Shown here: in pieces, positions 23,326 to 35,770 of the stretch
Layout of the letters: each line of letters starts with the position of its first letter
How positions within the stretch are numbered: the first letter of the stretch is position 1
Made by a program: the position numbers and the translations under genes
The notes under the pieces: generated by a model
The model's input: only the letters and a program-made list of their open reading frames with translations
Told to the model about the DNA's origin: nothing
Database searches by the model: none
Assembly (NCBI GenBank): GCA_945859605.1
Contig: OX243822.1
Span: 2,855,316 to 2,919,315, forward strand
Length of the DNA stretch: 64,000 bases
Origin: Lumbricus rubellus
Taxonomy: Eukaryota; Annelida; Clitellata; Crassiclitellata; Lumbricidae
Direction of reading: 5' to 3'

Positions 23326-26300
23326 ATCTAATCATGATGATCATTCTGATCATGATCATCAGTCTAATCATGATCATCATTCTAATCATATTCATCATTT
23401 AAATCATGATCATCATTTTAATCATAATCATCATTTTAATCACGATCATCATTCTAATCATGATCATCAGTCTAATCATGATCATCATTTTAATCACGAT
23501 CATCATTTTAATCACGATCATCATTCAAATCATGATCATCAGTCTAATCATGATCATCATTCTAATCATGATCATCATTCTAATCATGATCCTCATTCAA
23601 ATCATGATCATCATTCTAATCATGATCATCATTCTAATCATGTTCATCTTGTAAATCATGATCATCATTAAAATCATGATCATCATTCTAATCATGATCA
23701 TCATTTTAATCATGATCATCATTCTAATCATGAGGATCATTCGAATCATGATCATCATTCTAATCATGATGATCATTCTAATCATGATGATCATTCTATT
23801 CATGATCATCATTCTAATCATGATCATCATTCTAATCATGATCATCATTCTAATCATGATCATCATTTTAATCATGATCATCATTCTAATCATGATCATC
23901 ATTCTAATCATGATCATCATTTTAATCATGATGATCATTCTAATCATGATGATCATTCTATTCATGATCATCATTCTAATCATGATCATCATTCTAATCA
24001 TGATCATCATACTAATCATGATCATCATTCTAATCATGATGATCATTCTAATCATGATCATCATTCTAATCATGATCATCATTCTAATCATGATCATCAT
24101 TCTAATCATGACCATCAGTCTAATCATGATCATCATTCTAATCATGAGGATCATTCTAATCATGATCATCATTCTAATCATGATGATCATTCTAATCATG
24201 ATCATCAGTCTAATCATGATCATCATTCTAATCATGATGATCATTCTAATCATGATGATCATTCTAATCATGATCATCATTCTAATCATGATGATCATTC
24301 TAATCATGATCATCATTCTAATCATGAAGATCATTCTAATCATGATCATCATTCTAATCATGATGATCATTCTAATCATGATCATCATTCTAATCATGAT
24401 CATCATTCTAATCATGATCATCCTTCTAGTCATGATCATCATTCTAATCATGATCATCATTCTAATCTTGATCATCATTTTAATCATGATCATCATTCTA
24501 ATCATGATCATCATTCTCACCATGATCATCATTCTGATCATGATCATCATTCTGATCATGATCATCATTCTAATAGTGATCATCATTCTAATCATGATCA
24601 TCATTCTAATCATGATCATCAGTCTAATCATGATCATCATTCAAATCATGAGGATCATTCTAATCATGATGATCATTCTAATCATGATGATCATTCTAAT
24701 CGTGATCATCATTCTAATCAAGATCATCATTCTAATCATGATGATCATTCTAATCATGATCATCATTCTAATCATGATCATCATTCTAATCATGATGATC
24801 ATTCTAATCATGATCATCATTCTAATCATGATCATCATTCTAATCATGATCATCATTCTAATCATGATCATCATTCTAATCATGAGGATCATTCTAATCA
24901 TGATCATCATTCTAATCATGATGATCATTCTAATCATGATCATCATTCTAACCATGATCATCATTCTAATCATGATCATCATTCTAATCATGATCATCAG
25001 TCTAATAATGATCATCAGTCTTATCGCGATTATCATTTTAATCATGATCATTATTCTAATCATGATCATCATTCTAATCTTGATCATCATTTTAATCATG
25101 ATCATCATTCTAATCATGATCATCATTCTCATCATGATCATCATTCTGATCATGATCATCATTCTGATCATGATCATCATTCTAATAGTGATCATCATTC
25201 TAATCATGATCATCATTCTGATCATGTTCATCATTCTAATCATGATCATCATTCTAATCCTGATCATCATTCTAATCATGATCATCATTCTAAACATGAT
25301 TATCAGTCTAATCATGATTATCAGTCTAATCATGATCATCATTCTAATCATGATCATCATTCTAATCATGATCATCAGTCTAATCATGATCATCATTCTA
25401 ATCATGAACATCATTCTAATCATGATCATCATTCTAATCATGATCATCATTCTAATCATGATCATCAGTCTAATCATGATCATCCGTCTAATCATGGGGA
25501 TCATTCTAATCATGATCATCATTCTAATCATGATCATCATTCTAATCATGATCATCATTCTAATCATGATCATCATTCTAATCATGATCATCATTCTAAT
25601 CATGATCATCATTCTAATCATGATCATCAGTCTAATCATGATCATCAGTCTAATCATGAGGATCATTCTAATCATGATCATCATTCTAATCATGATCATC
25701 ATTCTAATCATGATCATCATTCTATTCATGATCATCATTCTAGTCATGATCATCATTCTAGTCATGATGATCATTCTAATCATGAGGATCATTCTAATCA
25801 TGATCATCATTCTAATCATGAGGATCATTCTAATCATGATCATCATTCTAATCATGATGATCATTCTAATCATGATCATCATTCTAATCATGATCATCAT
25901 TCTGATCATGAGGATCATTCTAATCATGATCATCATTCTAGTCATGATGATCATTCTAATCATGATGATCATTCTAATCATGATCATCATTCTAATCATG
26001 ATCATCATTCTAATCATGATCATCATTCTAATCATGATCATCATTCTATTCATGTTCATCATTCTAGTCATGATCATCATTCTAGTCATGATGATCATTC
26101 TAATCATGAGGATCATTCTAATCATGATCATCATTCTAATCATGAGGATCATTCTAATCATGATCATCATTCTAATCATGATGATCATTCTAATCATGAT
26201 CATCATTCTAATCATGATCATCATTCTAATCATGATCATCATTCTAATCATGAGGATCATTCGAATCATGATCATCATTCTAATCATGATGATCATTCTA

Positions 26301-29300
26301 ATCATGATGATCATTCTATTCATGATCATCATTCTAATCATGATCATCATTCTAATCATGATCATCATTCTAATCATGATCATCATTTTAATCATGATCA
26401 TCATTCTAATCATGATCATCATTCTAATCATGATCATCATTTTAATCATGATGATCATTCTAATCATGATGATCATTCTATTCATGATCATCATTCTAAT
26501 CATGATCATCATTCTAATCATGATCATCATACTAATCATGATCATCATTCTAATCATGATGATCATTCTAATCATGATCATCATTCTAATCATGATCATC
26601 ATTCTAATCATGATCATCATTCTAATCATGACCATCAGTCTAATCATGATCATCATTCTAATCATGAGGATCATTCTAATCATGATCATCATTCTAATCA
26701 TGATGATCATTCTAATCATGATCATCAGTCTAATCATGATCATCATTCTAATCATGATGATCATTCTAATCATGATGATCATTCTAATCATGATCATCAT
26801 TCTAATCATGATGATCATTCTAATCATGATCATCATTCTAATCATGAAGATCATTCTAATCATGATCATCATTCTAATCATGATGATCATTCTAATCATG
26901 ATCATCATTCTAATCATGATCATCATTCTAATCATGATCATCCTTCTAGTCATGATCATCATTCTAATCATGATCATCATTCTAATCTTGATCATCATTT
27001 TAATCATGATCATCATTCTAATCATGATCATCATTCTCACCATGATCATCATTCTGATCATGATCATCATTCTGATCATGATCATCATTCTAATAGTGAT
27101 CATCATTCTAATCATGATCATCATTCTAATCATGATCATCAGTCTAATCATGATCATCATTCAAATCATGAGGATCATTCTAATCATGATGATCATTCTA
27201 ATCATGATGATCATTCTAATCGTGATCATCATTCTAATCAAGATCATCATTCTAATCATGATGATCATTCTAATCATGATCATCATTCTAATCATGATCA
27301 TCATTCTAATCATGATGATCATTCTAATCATGATCATCATTCTAATCATGATCATCATTCTAATCATGATCATCATTCTAATCATGATCATCATTCTAAT
27401 CATGAGGATCATTCTAATCATGATCATCATTCTAATCATGATGATCATTCTAATCATGATCATCATTCTAACCATGATCATCATTCTAATCATGATCATC
27501 ATTCTAATCATGATCATCAGTCTAATAATGATCATCAGTCTTATCGCGATTATCATTTTAATCATGATCATTATTCTAATCATGATCATCATTCTAATCT
27601 TGATCATCATTTTAATCATGATCATCATTCTAATCATGATCATCATTCTCATCATGATCATCATTCTGATCATGATCATCATTCTGATCATGATCATCAT
27701 TCTAATAGTGATCATCATTCTAATCATGATCATCATTCTGATCATGTTCATCATTCTAATCATGATCATCATTCTAATCCTGATCATCATTCTAATCATG
27801 ATCATCATTCTAAACATGATTATCAGTCTAATCATGATTATCAGTCTAATCATGATCATCATTCTAATCATGATCATCATTCTAATCATGATCATCAGTC
27901 TAATCATGATCATCATTCTAATCATGAACATCATTCTAATCATGATCATCATTCTAATCATGATCATCATTCTAATCATGATCATCAGTCTAATCATGAT
28001 CATCCGTCTAATCATGGGGATCATTCTAATCATGATCATCATTCTAATCATGATCATCATTCTAATCATGATCATCATTCTAATCATGATCATCATTCTA
28101 ATCATGATCATCATTCTAATCATGATCATCATTCTAATCATGATCATCAGTCTAATCATGATCATCAGTCTAATCATGAGGATCATTCTAATCATGATCA
28201 TCATTCTAATCATGATCATCATTCTAATCATGATCATCATTCTATTCATGATCATCATTCTAGTCATGATCATCATTCTAGTCATGATGATCATTCTAAT
28301 CATGAGGATCATTCTAATCATGATCATCATTCTAATCATGAGGATCATTCTAATCATGATCATCATTCTAATCATGATGATCATTCTAATCATGATCATC
28401 ATTCTAATCATGATCATCATTCTGATCATGAGGATCATTCTAATCATGATCATCATTCTAGTCATGATGATCATTCTAATCATGATGATCATTCTAATCA
28501 TGATCATCATTCTAATCATGATCATCATTCTAATCATGATCATCATTCTAATCATGATCATCATTCTATTCATGTTCATCATTCTAGTCATGATCATCAT
28601 TCTAGTCATGATGATCATTCTAATCATGAGGATCATTCTAATCATGATCATCATTCTAATCATGAGGATCATTCTAATCATGATCATCATTCTAATCATG
28701 ATGATCATTCTAATCATGATCATCATTCTAATCATGATCATCATTCTAATCATGAGGATCATTCTAATCATGATCATCATTCTAATCATGATGATCATTC
28801 TAATCATGATGATCATTCTAATCATGATCATCATTCTAATCATGATCATCATTCTAATCATGATCATCAGTCTAATAATGATCATCAGTCTTATCGCGAT
28901 TATCATTCTAATCATGATCATTATTCTAATCATGATCATCATTCTAATCTTGATCATCATTTTAATCATGATCATCATTCTAATCATGATCATCATTTTC
29001 ATCATGATCATCATTCTGATCATGATCATCATTCTGATCCTGATCATCATTCTAATAGTGATCATCATTCTAATCATGATCATCATTCTGATCATGTTCA
29101 TCATTCTAATCATGATCATCATTCTAATCCTGATCATCATTCTAATCATGATCATCATTCTAATCATGATCATCATTCTAATCATGATCATCATTCTAAT
29201 CATGATCATCATTCTAATCATGATCATCAGTCTAATCATGATCATCAATCTGATCATGATCATCAGTCTAATCATGATCATCATTCTAATCATGATCATC

Positions 29301-29782
29301 ATTCTAATCATGATCATCATTCTAATCATGATCATCAGTCTTATCATGATCATCATTTTAATAATGATCGTCATTAAAATCATGAGCATCATTCTAATCA
29401 TGATCATAATTCTAATCATAATCATAATTCTAGTCATGATCATCATTCTAATCATGATCATCATTCTAATCATGATTATCAGTCTAATCACGATCATCAG
29501 TCTAGTCATGATCTTCAGTCTAATCATGATCATCATTCTAATCATGATCATCATTCTAATCATGATCTTCATTCTAATCATGATCATCATTCTAATCATG
29601 ATCATCATTCTAATCATGATCATCAGTCTAATCATGATCATCATTCTAATCATGATCATCTTTCTAATCATGATCATCATTCTAATCATGATCATCATTC
29701 TAATCATGATCATCATTCTAATCATGATCATCATTCTAATCATGATCATCATTCTAATCATGATCATCATTCTAATCATGAT
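23326..29782. repeat. 6.46-kb 18-bp minisatellite array (about 359 units)
   Basis: Consensus TCTAATCATGATCATCAT, containing the overlapping palindromes ATCATGAT and ATGATCAT and one TGATCA per unit. Variant units (GATGATCAT, GAGGATCAT, CATCAGTCT, TCTAGTCATG) form a fixed order, allowing higher-order repeats to be read. Every period I measured is a multiple of 18: 324, 612, 1350 and 2520. Both strands are open for 839-2052 codons, a consequence of the unit, not of coding. Confidence 0.97.
23706..28755. repeat. 2520-bp higher-order duplication, two tandem copies
   Basis: The variant order of 23706-26225 is repeated at 26226-28755. Sampled marker units all recur at +2520: GAGGATCATTCG at 23731/26251, TTATCGCGATTATCA at about 25021/27541, CATCCGTCTAATCATGGGG near 25484/28004. 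I found no difference between copies in the lines compared. 2520 is 140 units. A third partial copy of the TTATCGCG block starts near 28871. Confidence 0.9.
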
Positions 29783-29869
29783 CGAGACGAATGGACAAAG
29801 CGACATCTTGCGATGACGTAGAAGCGGTAACGACTTCGTTTCCTTGGCCTCGGGGTATGACGGTCACCT

Positions 29870-30070
29870 AAAATGAATTGTATTGTATTGCTTGTAATGC
29901 ATTGTATCGAATTGTATTGTGTTGCACTGTACTGTATTGTACTGTATTCTGTTGTATTGTATTCTGTTGTATTGTATTGTGTAATTGTATTGCGCTGTGA
30001 AATTGTATTGTGCTGTATTGTGTTTTATTCCATTCTATCGTATTGTATTTTTCGTATTGCATTTCAAGTT
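29870..30070. repeat. ATTGTATTG-rich cryptic repeat
   Basis: Degenerate ATTGT/ACTGT pentamers occupying the same place in all four modules (17125-17290, 19565-19700, 21385-21560 and here). Confidence 0.8.
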
Positions 30071-30485
30071 GCTTCGTGACGTTTACCCAGTTATGTTCTA
30101 GTGAGGAAGATAAAACCTCTTTATCCCATGCAACTAATTTTCGCCTTCGTCATCTTTATAATTATCAATTTAACCGTAGAAAAGGTGTTTAAGTACTGCA
30201 TATTTTTCTGTTCAGGCTTGTTGTCAACCAGTTCTCTCTTAAGGTTAAGAGTTAAGACATCCAGCAAAAACGGAATGTTGTTTCGAGTCTTTGACCCTTA
30301 CCAGCCGGAATTGTTTTGATACCTATCCTGTTAATGGGGTGACCCCATCCGGCGGGAAATGGTTAAGGCCATCTTGTGCAAGATCCCTTATGAAGTCACC
30401 CCCTTTCTCCAGGCTTATAGGACTGGCGCTGTAAGGAGTATGCAGGCAATGGCCGAATTTTTTAAAAATCAACCTGTGATTGTAC

Positions 30486-30769
30486 GGAACGGCGCCTGCT
30501 GGAGATGTTGAGAGCAAGGAAGCTGAACTACTTCGGACATATGATCCGAGCAGACAAGCTGCCGGCATTCATATGTCAGGGCTATGTGGATGGAAAAAGG
30601 GCCCGAGAAAGGCCGAGAAGAAGATGGATGGATGACGTGGAGGAGTGGACGGGGATGGCGATGGTGGACTGCGTGAGGACCGCGAGGAACAGAGAGCAAT
30701 GGAGGAGAATGACGTCGTCGACTCTGATCCCCGATCCGCAGCAATGAGGATGGGCACGACGACGATGAC
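30486..30769 (+). pseudogene. LINE ORF2 C-terminal fragment with 8-bp target duplication
   Basis: The frame 30505-30747 reads LRARKLNYFGHMIR, KRARERPRRRWMDDVEEW and RNREQWRRM. This matches the GHxxR ... GRPRxRWxDDVxxW ... RxxWR tail of invertebrate LINE polymerases. GATTGTAC flanks it at 30478-30485 and 30770-30777. Module B at about 20055 shows the uninterrupted site. The 3' end is a GAC/GATGAC-rich tail. 5'-truncated and inactive. Confidence 0.85.
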
Positions 30770-31119
30770 GATTGTACTCTAGAAGTGGGCAGGACCGGTA
30801 TAATACTACAGATGCCACCAGTGCATGTGTGGGTCATCGTGGTGTATACAGCGTAGAATTGAACAATGGACAACGGCTCAAAAGAAGTTACTATTTACAT
30901 ATGGAATTAGCGATCGACTTATTGTTTATATACGGCGTGCATATATAATTGTGCTCTGCTTTGTCTCTGCAGGGAAAAATATAGCCATCGAAAACCATTA
31001 TTAGTTTTGTTACTTGGCTTAGCAACTCTTTCTTATAATTATCAATGATTGATATACTGTTACTCCACCATTTCGGTAAGTGTCACTACAACGGGTTGTT
31101 TAGTGCACGAATATATAAA

Positions 31120-31240
31120 AATTTTCACAGCGGTTTAAAGGTGTGTCACCATCCTCTTTTATCCAGGCTTGGGACTGGCACTTTCAGTGCATGAACAATG
31201 AACATTGGCGAAGTTCAGCACTACGATAAATAACCAGTAG
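31120..31240 (+). repeat. Box A fused to box B
   Basis: ATATATAAAAATTTTCAC, GTTTAAAGGTGTGTCACC, then TATCCAGGCTTGGGACTGG and GCACTTTCAGTGC. The two boxes lie within 100 bp, with the 5' half of box B deleted. Confidence 0.6.
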
Positions 31241-31782
31241 GCCTATAATTGTCTTTCCTTTGAAGTGCAAAGGCTTTGACCGAAAAGAAATCAGTGTTCC
31301 GCTGGTGTGACCAAATCTTTACACGATCATTATTTGTGCTCAAAGCGTGCCATAGTCTTACCGCCGGTTAATTATGCTAATTGTGGAAGACGTGCCGCTT
31401 TGTGTCATAATCAACCCATTATTATTGACCCATGTTAGTTTGTTCTTAACGACGCTTTTTCATAACATAGTTCATTGGCCTACTCCACCTTTTATCCAGC
31501 CTTGAGACTTGCACCACCGAAGTCATGGTAGTTTTCATATTATGTTTCAATATTTTCCTGCATCTTGTGCAGCCTAACAACTTCACGTTGACAATCCGTT
31601 ACCACAGTATCGTAACTGAAACGCAGGCTTTGTCAATGATTTCGTTATGTAACGTTTGAGGGCAACGTTTTAATGGTGTTTAAATATATAGAACTTTTTT
31701 CGTCAACACTCATTTCACTGCCGCATGCTCTAATGTTCATCCTTATATAACATTTTTAAACACCGTTTTACTGGTGTTTAAT
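31241..31782. repeat. Diverged module copies
   Basis: GTGCCATAGTCTTACCGCCG and GGTTAATTATGCTAATTG recur at about 32665-32710. A weak box B lies at 31435-31530, and box A-like ends near 31650 and 31745. No gene. Confidence 0.5.
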
Positions 31783-31870
31783 ATTAAACATTCATTCATT
31801 CCGAATACTTTTATAGCGCCCCTTCAAGAATCTACTCAGAGGCGTTTCCAGCCCAGCGAAAAAATAACGC
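31783..31870 (-). mobile_element. LINE/SINE 3' tail fragment
   Basis: Minus strand: AACGCCTCTGAGTAGATTC, TTGAAGGGGCGCTATAAAAG, then AATGAATGAATG. Confidence 0.6.
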
Positions 31871-32070
31871 GTTTAGCTTATATTCGGTGTTTAATGACGC
31901 TGTGTCTTAATAAACACCATCAACATCGCGATCCTCCTTTACTTAAGCTTACACTGGCTTTGCTATACATAGGACACTTGAGAAAATGACAAAATCGTGG
32001 AAACTTATTCTGTCCGTTGCCAGGTTTTTGGAGGTGTCTAATAAAGACGCATTAACCAATGGGCAGCAGT

Positions 32071-32370
32071 AGTATGTATGTATGTATGTATGTATGTATG
32101 TATGTATGTATGTACGTATGTATGTATGTATGTATGTATGTTTGTATGTATGTATGTATGTATGTATGTATGTATGTATGTATGTATGTATGTATGTATG
32201 TATGTATGTATGTATGTATGTATGCGTGTATGTACGTATGTACGTATGTATGTATGTATGTACGTATGTAGGCTACGTATGTACGTATGTACGTATGTAT
32301 GTATGTATGTATGTATGTATGTATGTATGTATGTATGCGTGTATGTACGTATGTACGTATGTACGCACCG
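32071..32370. repeat. (GTAT)n tetranucleotide array
   Basis: About 300 bp of GTAT with GTAC variants. It gives Met-Tyr-Val-Cys frames on one strand and Tyr-Ile-His-Thr on the other. Confidence 0.97.
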
Positions 32371-32454
32371 AACATGCCCCTACACCACAGCGCTCCTATT
32401 ATTATAGTAATAGTAGTTTCAATTGAAAGACACTGCGGGATAACATTGGTCATA

Positions 32455-32545
32455 ATCGTCGCCCCTCCTCTTCATTCGGGGTCTTAGGACTGGCACTTTC
32501 AGAGCACAAGCATTGGCGAAGTAAGTACTACGACAAAGTCGTTAC
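32455..32545 (+). repeat. Box B
   Basis: ATCGTCGCCCCTCCTC, GGACTGGCACTTTCAGAGC, then GGCGAAGTAAGTACTACG. Confidence 0.6.
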
Positions 32546-32924
32546 TCAATAACAGTGGGCGCCTTTCCTTTGAAGCGCGAAAACTTTGAACGAAAAGAAA
32601 TTAGTCACCCGCTTGCAGGTACCAAATCTCTTTACACACGATTATTATTATTATTTGTGCTCACAGCGTGCCATAGTCTGAGCGCCGGTTAATTACGCTA
32701 ATTGCGACGGACGGCGCGCGCTTTGTGTCATATTCAACTCATTATTTTTGGCAAGCGACTTGCTTGAAGTGGCTGGAAAGTAAATTTGAGAGGACAATAT
32801 TATTTGACGAGATCAAAGGGTAGAAGATCCCTTTGGGGCTTTCTAGGGGTTCAATAGTGGATTCAGGTGGGCGGTAGTTTTGGGGGGATGCTTGGCGGTT
32901 GGGTAATGATAGGGAGTAACAATC

Positions 32925-33085
32925 ATCATCGTCATTGTCATCATCGTTATCGTCGTCGTCGTTGTTGTGGTCGTCGTCATCATCATCTTTATTGTCGTTG
33001 TCATCGTCGTCGTCGTCAACATTGTCGTCGTCGCCATCATCATCATCGTCGTTGTCATCGTCATCGTTATCGTCGTTATTGTGAT
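32925..33085. repeat. (CGT/CAT)n trinucleotide tract
   Basis: Alternating CGT, CAT and GTT triplets. Confidence 0.9.
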
Positions 33086-33184
33086 CATTAATTTATGTAA
33101 CAAAATTAAGACGGTGTCTCTGTTATTCGGTCAAGCATTGACATAGTAGTTCAGACGAGATAAAATGGTTCCATAGCAAATACA

Positions 33185-33263
33185 AATAATTATAGCTTCG
33201 GGTAACAGCGATTTAAAGGTGTGCAACAAGCTGCTTGATTATTTCGTTCTTAACGACACCGTT
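33185..33263 (+). repeat. Box A and left half of an interrupted box B
   Basis: AATTATAGCTTCGGG ... CGATTTAAAGGTGTGCAAC, then CTTAACGACACCGTT at the LINE junction. The right half resumes at 35376. Confidence 0.7.
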
Positions 33264-33948
33264 AAAAAGCGGAGGCAGACGGGTGTCTTGGGGACGATCA
33301 ATTCGGATTCAGAAAGGGCAGAGGAACGAGAGACGCCATCGGAGCTTTGAGAATGCTGACGGAAAGAAGTCTGGAAAACAACCAAGAAGTGTACAACTGT
33401 ACATATGCTTTGTGGATTACGAGAAGACGTTCGACAGCGTAGACTGGAGGAAGCTAATGACAATGCTGAGAAAGATGGGTGTGGACTGGAGAGATAGAAG
33501 GTTTAATTATAGGAAACCTGTATATGGGACTGAGGATAAGAGTGAGGATAGAGGGGGAACTAACGGAACCGGGAAAAATAGGAAGGGGTGTGAGACAGGG
33601 GTGTCCACTCTCACCCATACGATTCAATCTTTACATCGAAGAGTTGATACGGGAAGCACTACAAGACACGGAAGAAGGAATAAAGGTTGGAGGAAAGATG
33701 ATAAAGGCGCTAAGATTTGCGGACGACCAGGCAATGCTGGCAAGCACTGAAGAAAATCTACAACACATAATGGATGAACTAAATAGAACCAGCAAAGAAT
33801 ATAGGATGAAGATAAACATCAAAAAGACGAAGGCAATGAAAATAAGTAGAGAAGCAAAAGGGGAAAAGAATATGAAAATAACAATCAATGGAGAAGAAGT
33901 GGAGCAAGTCACTGAATTTTGCTATCTAGGAAGCCTGATATCAGAAGA

Positions 33949-34821
33949 GGTGACCGGACAAAACCCCCCCAGGACAAAAACCCCCCCGGACAAAAACCCC
34001 TCCGGACAAAAACCCCCGGACAGAAACCCCCCTGATTTAGCCTAGGACATTAACCCCCCCCGGACAATTCCCCCCCCCCTTTTCTGGCAAAGTGCAGGTA
34101 GGCCTACAATTTGTTTAAACTTAGGCTAATTATCGAGTTCCCATGCTGTGTCAACTAATTAGTGTCGTACGGATAAACACCTGTCGCTGTCATTCAGGCG
34201 TGAACTTATAACTTGTTAGTGTCATTCAATCACTCCGATATGAAGCTAGTACCTGTTGGTGTAATCTAGGACAGCATGAATCGTTGTCATCAATCCAGCT
34301 TCCATTTAAGAAGGAGTATTTTCATCAATCCAGCTTCCATTTAAAAAAGAGTATTTTCATCAATCCAGCTTCCATTTAAGAAGGAGTATTTTCATCAATC
34401 CAGCTTCCATTTAAAAAAGAGTATTTTCATCAATCCAGCTTCCATTTAAGAAGGAGTATTTTCATCAATCCAGCTTCCATTTAAAAAAGAGTATTTTCAT
34501 CGATCCAGCTTCCATTTGAGAAAGAGTATTTTCATCAATCCAGCTTCTATTTAAGCAAGAACATTTTCATCAATCCAGCTTCTATTTAAGTAAACTTTTT
34601 TGGTATCAATTCGGCTTCTATTTATATAGCGAGAATTCTTTTCATCAATCCAACTTGCGTACTTAGGACACCGTTTTATAGTATGACAACTTATGTGCAA
34701 TATTTTCTACCAGGGGGGGGTTATGTCCTACCCTGGGGGGGTTTCTGTCCAGGGGGGCTTTTGTCCGGGGGGGGTTTTGTCCGGGGGGGTTTTTGTCCAG
34801 GGGGGGTTTTGTCCTACAACC
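33949..34821. mobile_element. 873-bp inverted-repeat element with iterated GGACAAAAACCCCCC ends
   Basis: ATCAGAAGA flanks it on both sides (33940-33948 and 34822-34830), giving a 9-bp target duplication inside the LINE frame. The termini begin GGTGACCGGACAAAAC and, inverted, GGTTGTAGGACAAAAC. Each inverted repeat is about 110 bp, built of 5-6 iterations of GGACAAAAACCCCCC, ending in GGACAT then AACCCCCC. The centre is a 35-bp minisatellite. A 9-bp duplication with long ends fits Mutator-like or foldback elements. No transposase. Confidence 0.85.
34296..34645. repeat. 35-bp minisatellite inside the inverted-repeat element
   Basis: About 10 units starting at 34296, 34331, 34366 and so on: CAGCTTCCATTTAAGAAGG, then AGTATTTTCATCAATC. 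AAGAAGG and AAAAAAG variants alternate, making a 70-bp dimer. Degenerate relatives are seen near 1815-1935. Confidence 0.93.
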
Positions 34822-35375
34822 ATCAGAAGATACGAAGTGACACAAAGAAATCAAGAAAAGGATAGCAATGGGGAAAGAAGCGTTCACGAAAAGGGAAGAG
34901 CTACTGAAAGGAGGAATGAGTCGAGACATCAAGAAAAGAATGGTCAAGGCACTAATCTGGAGCGTCACACTGTACGGAGCAGAGACCTGGACGATGAGAA
35001 AGGAGGATGTCAAACGAATGGAAGCGTTCGAGATGTGGATATGAAGAAGGATGGAAAGGATCAGCTGGACAGAACATAAATAAAATGAAGAAGTACTGAA
35101 GAAGGTGGAAGAGCAAAGATCCTTGATGAATACAATTAGAACAAGGCAGAAGAACTGGATAGGACATGTACTGAGAGGCAACTCCTTACAAAGAGACATA
35201 GTGGAGGGCAAAATGGAGGGGAAGAGGGGAAGAGGAAGACCTAGGGAAAGTTCTTGGATTGGATGATGGCGGATGGATATGGAAAACTCAAAGAAAAAGC
35301 ACAGCATCGAGAAGAGTGGCGTCGTTGGGCATCTGGACCTGCCGTGAGGCAGCTTACCTAAAGAAGAAAAGAACA

Positions 35376-35480
35376 ACACCGTTTGCTAGCAAAGATCATT
35401 GATGTCGCCCTCCTCCTTTTTTCATGCTTGAGACTGGCACTGCCAAAGTGCAGTCAGCGACTGAGCTAGTGCAGCAGACG
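35376..35480 (+). repeat. Right half of the interrupted box B
   Basis: ACACCGTTTGCTAGCAAAG, GATCATTGATGTCGCCCTCC, then GGCACTGCCAAAGTGC with the hairpin. Joined to 33241-33263 it gives a normal box B. Confidence 0.8.
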
Positions 35481-35664
35481 TTACTAAGTCCACCGATTAA
35501 ATAACTGCGTGAACACGAACAGTCTGTCCAATTGAGGACTTATAATGTTAAGTAAATAATTGGGGTTACTTACTTGCTTATCTGGTTTATAATTCCAAGC
35601 ATATTTACATCACAATTTGATTTTAAAAATATCAATATCTAGTAATAAGTGTGTGTATTTGCTG

Positions 35665-35770
35665 CTTAACGTCGCTGTGTGATAACAAAGACCATTAGCG
35701 ACGCCCTCCTCCTTTATCCAGGCTTGGGACTGGCACTGGCAGAGTGCAACAAGTTGCGTAGTTCAGCAAT
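35665..35770 (+). repeat. Box B, well-preserved copy
   Basis: CTTAACGTCGCTGTGTGATA, ACCATTAGCGACGCCCTCC, TATCCAGGCTTGGGACTGG, then GCACTGGCAGAGTGC. Confidence 0.75.

Larger units (their letters stand above)
23048..31020 (+). repeat. Tandem module copy D with giant minisatellite
   Basis: Starts with the same AACCCTTAGAATCCACCTTG entry and resumes after the array with CGAGACGAATGG, TCTTGGCCT-like DNA, the ATTGTATTG stretch, AGAAAAGGTGTTTAAG and TTGTCAACCAGTTCTC. It ends near GTTACTTGGCTTAGCAACTC. A LINE fragment is inserted at 30486-30769. Confidence 0.85.
33264..35375 (+). mobile_element. Non-LTR retrotransposon (reverse transcriptase), frameshifted and split
   Basis: Reverse-transcriptase motifs occur in order: DQFGFRKGRGTRDA (from 33293), FVDYEKTFDSVDW, GVRQGCPLSPIRFNLYIEEL, the catalytic RFADDQAMLA near 33714, and YLGSLISE. 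After an 873-bp insertion come EIKKRIAMGKEAF, LYGAETWTMRKED and the tail RQKNWIGHVLRGNSL with [12 protein letters not shown]. Two frame changes near 33400 and 33480 and stops near 34840, 35046 and 35080 make it a pseudogene. ACACCGTT flanks it (33256-33263 and 35376-35383). The endonuclease and N-terminus are missing; clade not assigned. Confidence 0.88.

Noticed and set aside
23326..29782. CRISPR-like array
   Set aside because: Units are contiguous 18-mers without spacers, in an animal genome, with no cas genes.
23658..29816. A 2052-codon plus-strand open frame (Ile/Met/Leu repeats) and long minus-strand frames
   Set aside because: The 18-bp unit is a multiple of 3. In the plus frame its codons (ATG ATC ATC ATT CTA ATC) each lie at least two changes from a stop, so openness is automatic. 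Both strands are open, and the peptide would be an implausible Ile/Met polymer.
32052..32453. Met-Tyr-Val-Cys and Tyr-Ile-His-Thr frames
   Set aside because: Translation of a (GTAT)n tetranucleotide array.
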